From contig DJFQ01000186.1 of assembly GCA_002432095.1 (NCBI GenBank), positions 225-8,000 of the forward strand: a stretch of DNA of 7,776 nucleotides, read 5' to 3'. Positions 1 through 6,552 of the stretch are shown piece after piece; within the stretch, counting starts at the first letter, position 1; each line of letters starts with the position of its first letter. Below the pieces are notes generated by a model. The model had not been told where the DNA came from and did not search any database. It was given only the letters and a program-made list of their open reading frames with translations. The position numbers and the translations under genes are program-made. The stretch is from Marinagarivorans sp. UBA5868 (GTDB lineage: Bacteria > Pseudomonadota > Gammaproteobacteria > Pseudomonadales > Cellvibrionaceae).

Positions 1-367
1 TGCAATGTGTACCGCGTTGGTTTCTGTTTATTGCAACATACCGGTGAGAGCAGATGTCGCTATGACGGGTGAAATTACCTTGCGCGGTGAAGTCCTCAAG
101 ATTGGGGGACTCAAGGAAAAATTATTAGCTGCGCACCGTGGCGGCATCAAAACAGTGATCATTCCGAAAGATAACGAAGCGGACTTGCGAGAGATACCCA
201 ATAACATCAAAGCTGATTTGCAAATTAAACCAGTAAAATGGATTGATGAAGTTTTGGGTGTGGCTTTACAACAGATGCCGACACCCTATACCGACGAGGA
301 GTATCGAGCACTGGAAGCCAAAGCATTTGATCATCCGAAAGATGAGGGACGCATTAGTACCCACTGA
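1..367 (+). CDS. lon: Lon ATP-dependent protease, C-terminal end (5' truncated by window)
   Basis: This is the last 121 codons of Lon, the cytoplasmic AAA+ serine protease that degrades misfolded and some regulatory proteins. The first complete codon is at position 2 and the true start lies outside the window. The visible part is the end of the proteolytic domain, with the family stretches [16 protein letters not shown] and [15 protein letters not shown]. Aligned by eye with E. coli Lon, the second Lys of LKEK (codon 119–121) is the catalytic Lys of the Ser-Lys dyad (E. coli K722). The catalytic Ser would lie just upstream of the window. After the conserved VKWIDEVL segment there is a polar tail of about 35 residues ending in ISTH. 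hupB follows in the same direction, as in many gammaproteobacteria. I see no clear terminator right after the stop. Confidence 0.97.
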   Translation, partial: AMCTALVSVYCNIPVRADVAMTGEITLRGEVLKIGGLKEKLLAAHRGGIKTVIIPKDNEADLREIPNNIKADLQIKPVKWIDEVLGVALQQMPTPYTDEEYRALEAKAFDHPKDEGRISTH

Positions 368-466
368 CTCTTGTTGCAAAAACGTACAAATGGTTGATTC
401 TTCTTCTGCGGTTGCCGGTTTCAACGCCCAGCCGCTCTCAAACTTCATCAAAATTGGACGGCGTCC

Positions 467-495
467 TTGACCAGTAAAACCGCAGTTGGTATAAA
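467..495 (+). promoter_or_regulatory. Sigma70-type promoter for hupB (P1)
   Basis: TTGACC (467–472) and TATAAA (490–495) are separated by exactly 17 bp, one mismatch each from the consensus boxes. It lies in the lon–hupB gap and would start transcription near 502, giving a leader of about 110 nt. E. coli hupB is also driven from several promoters in this gap. Assigned from sequence only. Confidence 0.6.
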
Positions 496-575
496 TCGCA
501 GTCCGTCGAACATTGCCACAATGGCTGGTGCGACTTGCCGAGTGAGTGCCTTCGGCTATAAGTCTTCCGGCGCTT

Positions 576-581
576 TATAAT
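576..581 (+). promoter_or_regulatory. Perfect -10 box TATAAT, possible second hupB promoter (P2)
   Basis: TATAAT lies 31 bp before the hupB start. No good -35 box sits 16–18 bp upstream (the spaced hexamers are like CGGCTA), and there is no extended -10 TG. If active, it would depend on an activator or another sigma factor contact and give a leader of about 25 nt. Confidence 0.3.
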
Positions 582-612
582 TATCATCTTCGAATAATAA
601 GAGGGGTTAAAC

Positions 613-891
613 GTGAACAAATCTGAGTTGATCGATGCTATTGCCGCTTCAGCAGACATTTCTAAAGCAGCAGCTGGCAGAGCCTTGGACGCGGTGACTG
701 AATCTATAACTCAGGCACTCAAAAACAATGACCAAGTTGCACTAGTAGGGTTTGGAACTTTTGTCGTAAAAGAACGCGCAGCGCGGACCGGTCGCAACCC
801 GCAAACCGGAAATCCCATCGAGATATCTGCAGCAAAGATCCCGTCTTTCAAAGCAGGAAAAGCTTTAAAAGACGCTGTCAATATGGCCTGA
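613..891 (+). CDS. hupB: DNA-binding protein HU-beta
   Basis: A 92-residue histone-like nucleoid protein that binds and bends DNA as a dimer, without strong sequence preference, to compact the chromosome. The length is close to the roughly 90 residues typical of HU. The N-terminal helices ([11 protein letters not shown], residues 1–40) are followed by the hallmark GFGTF at 47–51 and the DNA-contacting beta arm RTGRNPQTG (58–66), which contains the intercalating Pro63. The C-terminal [15 protein letters not shown] is also typical. The start is GTG, chosen because the family N-terminus begins exactly there and GAGGGG (601–606) sits 6 nt upstream. Its place directly after lon and before ppiD supports hupB rather than hupA. 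A terminator follows, so it is probably mostly a single-gene transcript. Confidence 0.97.
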   Translation: MNKSELIDAIAASADISKAAAGRALDAVTESITQALKNNDQVALVGFGTFVVKERAARTGRNPQTGNPIEISAAKIPSFKAGKALKDAVNMA

Positions 892-948
892 TTTCTACAG
901 GCATAATTTCATTCATTAAATAAACTTGAAATAACATTTTGATAATTG

Positions 949-974
949 AAAAGGCGCTTCAATGCGCCTTTTTT
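949..974 (+). terminator. Rho-independent terminator after hupB
   Basis: AAAAGGCGC (949–957), a 6-nt loop TTCAAT and GCGCCTTTT (964–972) form a 9 bp stem whose GC core is GGCGC, and the T run extends to 974. It stands 57 bp after the hupB stop and 29 bp before ppiD, so it separates most hupB transcripts from ppiD. Confidence 0.85.
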
Positions 975-1003
975 ATATATAGATTTAGTCTTCGAGGTGC
1001 ATG

Positions 1004-2869
1004 ATGCTGCAGAGCGTGCGTGACAATTTGAAAGGAACAGTTGCGGTATTTGTTCTTGCCATTTTCATAATTCCTCTGATTTTGTTTGGGGTCGAGCAAC
1101 TGTTTGTCGGTTCTGTCGGAGGAGCGGAAGTGGCGACCGTCAATGGCGAAGGAATAAACCGCACAGACTTTCAACGTGAGCTGGCACTTGAGAAGCAGAG
1201 ACTTCAACAGCAGTTTGAACTGCCGGCCAGCAGCCCGCAGCTTGAAGATAGCGCCCTCAGCGGCCCCGTACTGCAACGAATGGTGCAGCGTGAAGCGCTT
1301 TATCACGCAGGTGTAGACGGCGGCATGGGTGCTTCAAAAGAAGAGTTATGGAGACAGATTGCCGCCATTGAAGCATTTCAGGTAGACGGCAAATTCAGCC
1401 GAGAGTTATTTAAAGAAAGAATCTCATATATGTACACCACCGCAACTTTTTTGGAAGCTTCTGAAAAAGATTTTGTGTTGGGGCACATGAATTCGGGAGT
1501 TTCGGACACAACTTTCGTGACTGAGCAGGAGCTCCAGCTGTTAGCAGCCATCACGCAACAAAAACGAACGTTTACTGCCATCCAGATACCAAAGCCGGAG
1601 AAGCCTAGCACAGCAATTACCGAGGCCGAGATCGAGCAATATTACCAAAGCAATTCGGCCCAGTTTGTTGAGCCGGAGCAATTGAAAGTGAGCTATGTGG
1701 AGTTGAGCCTCGACAAGCTAGCGGATGGTGTTGAAATAAATGAGGATGATGTTCGCAATATTTATGAACAGGAAATCAGTTCCTTCAAGGCAGACCCTAG
1801 ATACTCTGTCGCTCACATTCTGATTGAGGATAAGGACACTTCTGCCGACGACGTCAAGGCGGTAGAGGAGAAGTTGGCCGAAGGCGCTGAGTTTACAGAA
1901 CTCGCCAAACAGTATTCGGATGATTTGGGTTCCAAAGAGACCGGCGGTAATCTTGGCGTAATGATCGAGGAAGCCTATCCGCAGGAATTTGTTGATGCAA
2001 CCAAAAAACTTGAAGTCGGTGCCGTATCTGGACCAGTGAAAACCGAAGCCGGCTACCACTTTATCAAGTTGATAGACAAAACAAATGTCGAACCTCCCTC
2101 GTTTGACGAGCGTAAAACCATTATCGAAAGACAGCTTGCACAGGACTCAGCCCAGGAAACTTACATACAGAAGGTTGCACTTCTCGACGAGAAAACATTT
2201 GGCGCAGACTCACTGCAATATGCCGCCGATGCTCTTGAACTGGAAGTGCAATCCAGTGACTGGTTTACTCGAGAGGGCGGCAATGGCGTGATGTCAAACC
2301 AACAGCTCGTCAATGAAGCGTTCGGGGATGATGTTTTATCTCAAGGCCATAACAGCAAGGTAGTGGAGATAGACGGAAACAAAGCCTATGTTGTTCGTTT
2401 AAACGAACACAAACCTGAGCAGACTAAACCGCTTGCCGAAGTCAAAGAGGAAATTGAAAACCAGTTGACTGAGCAACGAATTGCAGAAGAAAGTGCGCGC
2501 CAAGCTCGCGACGTGCTAGAGCAAATCGCCAGCGGCAAAACGGCAGAAGAGGTGGCGAAGGAAAAAGGCCTGGAATATAAATCTCACGAAAATGTCACAA
2601 GAACTTCCTTTGAGGTAGGCGGGGCGGTCTTGCAAAAAGCATTTTCTTTGGCGCGCCCGCTTGAAAATGAGCCGGTACTCGACCTGATCTCGATGCCGGA
2701 TGGCAGCGCGGTTGTTATCCGTCTCACAGGTGTGGAGGATGGATCAATCGCCGACCTTGCCGATGCCCAAAAAACTGGGCTCGAAAATCAACTGCGCTTT
2801 CAAATCTCGCAAAACGAACTCAATTCTTTTGAGAACGGCATAATCGAAAACGCCAAAATTGAGATGTAA
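1004..2869 (+). CDS. ppiD: Membrane-anchored periplasmic chaperone PpiD (SurA-N / parvulin-like)
   Basis: PpiD is fixed in the inner membrane near the Sec translocon and helps newly exported proteins fold in the periplasm. The 621-residue product matches the E. coli length (623). From the N-terminus: a short cytoplasmic stretch, one transmembrane helix (about residues 12–35), the SurA-like segment VNGEGINRTDFQREL, the family signature FQVDGKFS near residue 125, a parvulin-type PPIC domain at about 265–360 (AHILI, GGNLG, GYHFIKLID), and a C-terminal chaperone part containing EHKPEQTKPLAEVKEEIE. Two tandem ATGs occur at 1001 and 1004. I prefer 1004 because GAGG (994–997) then has a 6-nt spacing instead of 3. 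It is the expected neighbour of hupB. A terminator follows and the next gene converges. Confidence 0.95.
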   Translation: MLQSVRDNLKGTVAVFVLAIFIIPLILFGVEQLFVGSVGGAEVATVNGEGINRTDFQRELALEKQRLQQQFELPASSPQLEDSALSGPVLQRMVQREALYHAGVDGGMGASKEELWRQIAAIEAFQVDGKFSRELFKERISYMYTTATFLEASEKDFVLGHMNSGVSDTTFVTEQELQLLAAITQQKRTFTAIQIPKPEKPSTAITEAEIEQYYQSNSAQFVEPEQLKVSYVELSLDKLADGVEINEDDVRNIYEQEISSFKADPRYSVAHILIEDKDTSADDVKAVEEKLAEGAEFTELAKQYSDDLGSKETGGNLGVMIEEAYPQEFVDATKKLEVGAVSGPVKTEAGYHFIKLIDKTNVEPPSFDERKTIIERQLAQDSAQETYIQKVALLDEKTFGADSLQYAADALELEVQSSDWFTREGGNGVMSNQQLVNEAFGDDVLSQGHNSKVVEIDGNKAYVVRLNEHKPEQTKPLAEVKEEIENQLTEQRIAEESARQARDVLEQIASGKTAEEVAKEKGLEYKSHENVTRTSFEVGGAVLQKAFSLARPLENEPVLDLISMPDGSAVVIRLTGVEDGSIADLADAQKTGLENQLRFQISQNELNSFENGIIENAKIEM

Positions 2870-2897
2870 AAAATGGCCGCTGTAAAGCGGCTTTTTT
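2868..2897. terminator. Bidirectional intrinsic terminator between ppiD and murI
   Basis: GCCGC (2876–2880) and GCGGC (2887–2891) form a stem with loop TGTAAA. It is followed by TTTTTT on the + strand and preceded by a run of six A (2868–2873), which becomes a U run for transcripts of the - strand. It lies between converging stop codons at 2867–2869 and 2905–2907, so it can end both ppiD and murI transcripts. Confidence 0.85.
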
Positions 2898-2904
2898 CTA
2901 TCGG

Positions 2905-3714
2905 TTATACCAAGAAAATAAAATCTTCTCTGAATCTGCCCAAATACCGCTCGAGCGACGCTTGTGTATAGCGCGCTTGTGGGGAGGTAACAAAAAACGT
3001 GTTTAGCTGAAGTGCGGAATTTACATTAGCTATGTCCAGGCCCTGCGCATTCAGCAGGGACTCGACTCGGCTCGCAATGGCCGAGCCAGAATCTACCCAA
3101 AATCTAATTTCCGGAAAGTTTTGGATAAATTCATCTTTAAGCAACGGAAAATGAGTACAAGCCAGCACCACTGTGTCCATATGTGGATTATGTGTAAAAA
3201 GTGGCAAAAGCTCTTGCCTCACTAATCGGGGATTTACCGAGCCATGCTGTAATTTTTCCTCGGCCAACTCTACTAATTTCGCGCTTCCATGTAGGATAAC
3301 CGTGCTATCGCGGGCAAACTCCTTGATCAAATTATGCGTATATGTGCGATTAACCGTTCCCTCCGTCGCCAGGATCCCAATAACCCCCGTTTTTGAAAGT
3401 TTGGCGGCTGGTTTGATTGCAGGTACAACTCCCACTACAGGAATAGCCGTGATCTTTCGGGCGGCCGTTAGCGCAACGGTACTCGCGGTGTTACAGGCAA
3501 TGACAATGACAGCTGGCCTTAATGTTCCAGACGCATGTTCTATCAATTGGGTGATTCTTTCGACGATTTGCATTTCCGGCTTGGTTCCATAGGGAAATGC
3601 AGCCAGATCGGCGATGTAATCAATGTGAAGGGCGGGACAACGGGTGAGAATTTCCCCGGTGATACTCAATCCGCCAACCCCGGAGTCGAGGACAAGCACA
3701 GAAGGGACAACCAT
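2905..3714 (-). CDS. murI: Glutamate racemase
   Basis: Converts L-glutamate to D-glutamate in the cytoplasm for peptidoglycan synthesis, without a cofactor. The family blocks are all present (numbered from ATG 3714): the N-terminal DSGVGGLS with catalytic Asp10, ADLAAFPYGTK, ACNTAST with Cys74, and ACTHFPLL with Cys186. The two Cys are the acid/base pair. From the ATG the protein has 269 residues, normal for the family. An upstream in-frame TTG at 3729 would add five residues. I chose ATG because it leaves the usual short lead before VLVLDSGVGG and neither site has a clear Shine-Dalgarno sequence. It converges on ppiD and diverges from rmuC, so it is probably transcribed alone. Confidence 0.95.
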   Translation of the reverse strand: MVVPSVLVLDSGVGGLSITGEILTRCPALHIDYIADLAAFPYGTKPEMQIVERITQLIEHASGTLRPAVIVIACNTASTVALTAARKITAIPVVGVVPAIKPAAKLSKTGVIGILATEGTVNRTYTHNLIKEFARDSTVILHGSAKLVELAEEKLQHGSVNPRLVRQELLPLFTHNPHMDTVVLACTHFPLLKDEFIQNFPEIRFWVDSGSAIASRVESLLNAQGLDIANVNSALQLNTFFVTSPQARYTQASLERYLGRFREDFIFLV

Positions 3715-3754
3715 AAGCCGGACAAACAATGGTAAATTTATGCGGGGTTACAAT

Positions 3755-3785
3755 AGCATAATTCGCCGTCAATTTTGGTAGTCAA
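3755..3785 (-). promoter_or_regulatory. Possible murI promoter in the murI–rmuC divergent gap
   Basis: Reading the - strand, TTGACT (3780–3785) and TATGCT (3755–3760) could be -35 and -10 boxes, but the 19 bp spacing is long. It would start about 35 nt before the murI ATG and overlap the rmuC ribosome binding region. No convincing forward promoter for rmuC was seen in this 72 bp gap, although TACAAT (3749–3754) and CATAAT (3757–3762) are -10-like. Confidence 0.22.
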
Positions 3786-3786
3786 A

Positions 3787-5175
3787 ATGTTTGATGAATA
3801 TACCTTGCCTGGATGGGTTTTATTGACTTCTCTGGCGGTTACAGCGCTGCTGCTCGTCGGGTCATTGCTTATTGCGAATCGCCAGAAACGAATAAATGCG
3901 GTGAAAGATCGCGAATATGGCACCCGCGTCACCGAGCTACAACTATGCTTGGAACACACCACTGCGCGCTGTTCAAAAGCCGAAAATGAGTTGCTGCAAT
4001 CCACAGCAGAATTAAACCGTATGCGCGACCAGCATTTTGAATTACGAACACAATTGGTCACCGCCCAAGCGGTTGCTGAACAAAAAGAATCAAGCCTAAA
4101 GGCGGAAGTTGAAAATCTCCGGTCCGCGAGGGAGACCATGGCCAGAGAATTTGAAAACCTCGCGAACCGTTTATTTGATGCCAAGCAGGAACATTTTTCC
4201 CGATCAAGCCAGATTCAGCTTCAGCAAATCATCACACCGTTTCGAGATCAACTAAAAGATTTCCGTTCCAAGATAGAGGAAACTCAGCAGCAAGATCGCG
4301 CGCGGCATCATCAATTGGTTGGTCAGATCGTTGAACTCCAAAAGCAATCCCAACAGATCGGTATGGACGCAGTGAATCTTACCAATGCGCTGAAAGGCAG
4401 TAATAAGGTGATGGGCGATTGGGGCGAGATGATCTTGACCAATCTTCTTGAGCGAATGGGGTTTCAGAAAAGTCGCGATTACGAGCTTCAAGTTTCACAG
4501 GCTAGCGAGGAGGGCAGACGGTTACAGCCGGATGTCATCATTTACCTTCCAGATGAAAAAGATTTAATTGTCGATGCCAAAGTATCATTGCTGGCATATG
4601 AACGTTACTGTTCAGATAATGACGAGAGCAAAAGATCACAGGCGCTGAGAGAGCACGTTGATTCCATTCGTTCTCATGTGCGCAACCTCGGAGGAAAAAA
4701 CTATTCGGAGTTTGTCGGGCGTAAGCGGCTGGACTTCGTTTGTATGTTTATTCCTGTAGAGGCCGCATTTGTGAGTGCCGTGCAACAGGCTCCAGAACTG
4801 TTGCAAGAGGCTTACGATAAACAGATCCTCATTGTCAGCCCCGCAAGCCTATTTGTTATTTTGCGTACGGTTAGCGCTCTTTGGCAACGCGACCGCCAAG
4901 ACAAGAACGTGGAGCAAATTGTCATTAGCGCGGGCAAACTTCACGATCAATTCGTGCGCTTTCTGGAGTCGATGCAGGAGGTCGGCACAGGGCTTGAACG
5001 TGCGAATCGAGGCTTTAAAACAGCGATGAACCGGTTGGGATCGGGTAATGGCAATCTGATTAAGCGCAGTGACGACCTACGTCGATTAGGAGCCAAAACG
5101 TCGCGGATTATCCCGAAAAATCTCGCAGAGCAATCGGCTATTAACACGGAAACTTTGGAGGAATTTGATGAGTGA
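3787..5175 (+). CDS. rmuC: DNA recombination protein RmuC
   Basis: RmuC is linked to limiting recombination at short inverted repeats; its biochemical activity is poorly known and the core resembles a nuclease fold. The 462-residue product is near the E. coli length (475). An N-terminal membrane helix (about 10–30) is followed by a long charged coiled-coil region (about 35–200), then the RmuC core: DWGEMILTNLLERMGF (211–226), a PD-(D/E)xK-like set P248-D249 … D263-A-K265, FVCMFIPVEAAF (317–328) and ILIVSPASLFVILRTV (347–362). ATG 3787 is preferred over the in-frame TTG at 3775 because the membrane segment starts right after it and a weak GGTAG lies 5 nt upstream. Its last 8 bp overlap the next gene, indicating one transcript. 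Confidence 0.93.
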   Translation: MFDEYTLPGWVLLTSLAVTALLLVGSLLIANRQKRINAVKDREYGTRVTELQLCLEHTTARCSKAENELLQSTAELNRMRDQHFELRTQLVTAQAVAEQKESSLKAEVENLRSARETMAREFENLANRLFDAKQEHFSRSSQIQLQQIITPFRDQLKDFRSKIEETQQQDRARHHQLVGQIVELQKQSQQIGMDAVNLTNALKGSNKVMGDWGEMILTNLLERMGFQKSRDYELQVSQASEEGRRLQPDVIIYLPDEKDLIVDAKVSLLAYERYCSDNDESKRSQALREHVDSIRSHVRNLGGKNYSEFVGRKRLDFVCMFIPVEAAFVSAVQQAPELLQEAYDKQILIVSPASLFVILRTVSALWQRDRQDKNVEQIVISAGKLHDQFVRFLESMQEVGTGLERANRGFKTAMNRLGSGNGNLIKRSDDLRRLGAKTSRIIPKNLAEQSAINTETLEEFDE

Positions 5176-5623
5176 TATGTTGATATATGCTGGTGCCGCC
5201 ATCGTGATCATTCTTTTGATCATCGCGATTTATTTACATTGGCGCGTCTATCTCTTGAATAAACAAATTAAGCAGAAACAAAAAGAAGCCGAAGCGCAGT
5301 ATCATCTTGCGCGGCAGCAGCTCAACCAAAGCATTCAGATACTTTGCCGCGCGCTTCTCGAAAGGCAAGTAGCTTGTGCTGAAGCATCGCTGCGAGTGTC
5401 GGCCTTAATGGACCAATTGTCTGTCAATGGGGCAGTCCGTGAAGAGTTTGTTGCATTTGACAAGCTGGCGCAGTCTATCGCGCACATTCCAATTCTTGAT
5501 GCTTGGAAAGAGCTCCCCCGTCAGCAAAAACGCGAATTTGAATTGCATATTGATAATCAAGAGCAACTGCTTGGAGATTTTGTCCGGGACGCCGCACAAC
5601 GCATGCTGGGACGATCTCTTTAA
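5168..5623 (+). CDS. DUF2489-type small membrane protein of unknown function
   Basis: A 151-residue protein with an N-terminal membrane helix (about 4–23), a basic and glutamine-rich helical stretch (27–55), and a soluble helical domain. The segments ALLERQVACAEASLRVSALM (62–81) and HIPILDAWKELPRQQKRE (106–123) fit my memory of the DUF2489 family found in gammaproteobacteria, for which no function is known to me. ATG 5168 is chosen over TTG 5165: GGAGG (5157–5161) is 6 nt before it, the best ribosome site in the window. The start lies within the end of rmuC (8 bp overlap), so it is very likely translationally coupled with rmuC. Its stop overlaps the stop of the converging GntR gene by 4 bp, with no terminator visible. 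Confidence 0.8.
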   Translation: MSDMLIYAGAAIVIILLIIAIYLHWRVYLLNKQIKQKQKEAEAQYHLARQQLNQSIQILCRALLERQVACAEASLRVSALMDQLSVNGAVREEFVAFDKLAQSIAHIPILDAWKELPRQQKREFELHIDNQEQLLGDFVRDAAQRMLGRSL

Positions 5624-6297
5624 TCAAATTTGACAGCCGTTCGATTACTGTAAATTTGGTTTAAGGTCACGCGACTGGCCTGATCCTGGCTTTTTCTGAT
5701 GTGATTCGTCATTTCCTCCTGAGCCTTGTTCAGTTCGCCGTACAACAAGAGCTCACAAATTCGATAGTGCTCTTCATATGTGTCGAGCACGCTCTTTTTG
5801 TTAGGAAAACCCAATCGGCGCACAACACGGATATGGTCGTTGATATCGGCGATATATCCTGCAAGTACTGAATTGCGCGACACCTTCGCCAGCTGCAGGT
5901 GAAAAATTTCTTCGGCCTCTTTTAAATCCTCGTTAATTTCGACACCAAAATTTTTCTGCTCAGGATGCCACAGCTGGGCTAGCTCCTGCAGAGCCTCAAA
6001 ATCCTGCAATTTCGCAATCTCCTCTAGAACCAGGTTTTCCAGTGAAACCCTTACATCGTAATAATGGCAGATGCGGAGCATATCGATGTTGCGAATAAAG
6101 CAACCTTGTTTGGCTTTAATTGTTAATAACCCTTCATTCTCCAGCCGCTGAAGAGCAGCGCGGACAGGTGTTCTGCTGACCTGAAAATAATCCGCCAATT
6201 GCATCTCGGTCACTCTTGATCCCGGGACCAAATCAAAACGAATAATCATATTGCGCAGGGATTCATATATCTCCTGGGCGTTGGGTTTATGTTCCAT
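5620..6297 (-). CDS. GntR-family transcriptional regulator with FCD ligand domain
   Basis: A 225-residue DNA-binding regulator of the FadR/VanR-like branch of GntR. Residues about 4–70 form the winged helix-turn-helix (AQEIYESLRNMII, LADYFQVSRTPVRAALQRLE, GLLTIKAKQGCFIR). Residues about 75–205 form an all-helical FCD domain. Positions that often bind a metal or carboxylate ligand in this family are visible: an acidic residue at 129 (EEIFH context), H133, H177 in EEHY, and H199 in NHI. Members usually repress uptake or catabolic operons and respond to a small metabolite. It diverges from the Tsx-like channel gene, so that operon is the likely target. ATG 6297 is the first possible start, as a stop lies in frame 12 bp upstream. 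No Shine-Dalgarno sequence is seen. Ligand unknown. Confidence 0.92.
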   Translation of the reverse strand: MEHKPNAQEIYESLRNMIIRFDLVPGSRVTEMQLADYFQVSRTPVRAALQRLENEGLLTIKAKQGCFIRNIDMLRICHYYDVRVSLENLVLEEIAKLQDFEALQELAQLWHPEQKNFGVEINEDLKEAEEIFHLQLAKVSRNSVLAGYIADINDHIRVVRRLGFPNKKSVLDTYEEHYRICELLLYGELNKAQEEMTNHIRKSQDQASRVTLNQIYSNRTAVKFD

Positions 6298-6339
6298 AGG
6301 GAATTTTCATGACCAAAGAATCGCCCGTAAGTTTTTAGC

Positions 6340-6353
6340 ATCCGCAAGCGGAT
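6340..6353. repeat. 14 bp palindrome in the GntR–channel control region
   Basis: ATCCGC AA GCGGAT is a perfect inverted repeat 43–56 bp before the GntR start. The two-base centre makes it a better protein binding site candidate than a hairpin, and there is no T run to make it a terminator. It differs in sequence from the TGTATACA-type palindrome at 6510. Confidence 0.4.
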
Positions 6354-6370
6354 TGCAAGCTCAGTGCAAT
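6352..6370. repeat. Inverted repeat ATTGCA-N7-TGCAAT
   Basis: Perfect 6 bp arms (6352–6357 and 6365–6370) around a 7 bp spacer, touching the 6340–6353 palindrome. Two adjacent symmetric sites in the GntR leader or promoter could be regulatory, but 6 bp arms can also arise by chance. Confidence 0.3.
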
Positions 6371-6489
6371 GCATCAGGCCAGTGCGTCACTCCCGCTAGC
6401 TGCACCTGATTGGTTAAGTGCGGCCTGGTGACGCCCTGCTTATTGTCTCTAATAGGTTGATTTTACGAGAGAATTTCCAATACGAAACA

Positions 6490-6518
6490 TTGGCAAGCAT
6501 TTCGCATTGCGTTGTATA
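6490..6518 (+). promoter_or_regulatory. Possible promoter of the channel/binding-protein operon
   Basis: TTGGCA (6490–6495, one mismatch from TTGACA) is followed after 17 bp by TGTATA (6513–6518), a weak -10 match. The -10 box lies inside the palindrome at 6510–6523, so a protein bound there would block RNA polymerase. The leader would be about 30 nt. Confidence 0.3.
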
Positions 6519-6523
6519 CAACG
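6510..6523. promoter_or_regulatory. Perfect palindrome CGTTGTATACAACG, probable GntR operator
   Basis: All 14 bases are symmetric. The core TTGTATACAA is of the kind bound by several FCD-type GntR regulators (known from the family in general terms). It lies 30–43 bp before the channel start, overlaps a possible -10 box, and is divergent from a GntR/FCD gene, so repression of the channel operon by that protein is the natural reading. Confidence 0.65.
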
Positions 6524-6552
6524 TAGTATTCATGTTTTGGGGGCAAATTTGT

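Noticed and set aside
537..556. Inverted repeat GCCGA…TCGGC as a lon terminator
   Set aside because: Only 5 bp with a 10-nt loop, no T run after it, and it lies downstream of the likely hupB promoter start.
959..1306. Open frame of 115 codons on the - strand over the start of ppiD
   Set aside because: It is antisense to a well-supported gene and starts inside it, has low-complexity Lys/Leu-rich content and no family features. The same applies to the - strand frames at 1378–1611 and 1718–2059.
3173..3592. 139-codon + strand frame opposite murI
   Set aside because: It is a shadow of murI, whose catalytic motifs are intact on the other strand; no ribosome site or recognisable protein.
3738..4184. 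148-codon - strand frame opposite the rmuC N-terminus
   Set aside because: Ser/Phe/Arg-rich antisense of a coiled-coil coding region, a common artefact; it also covers the murI–rmuC gap without any start signal.
6361..6440. CRP binding site upstream of the channel gene, expected by analogy with tsx
   Set aside because: No TGTGA-N6-TCACA-like pair is present; fragments such as GTGCGTCAC and GGTGACGCC do not match both halves.
6497..6508. Short direct repeat GCATT-N2-GCATT next to the palindrome
   Set aside because: Two 5 bp copies are too short to separate from chance.
6418..6552. 45-residue N-terminal extension of the channel protein from GTG 6418
   Set aside because: It would bury a clear signal peptide inside the protein and run through the palindrome and promoter region. 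The reading frame is merely open there by chance; ATG 6553 has a ribosome site and the signal peptide.
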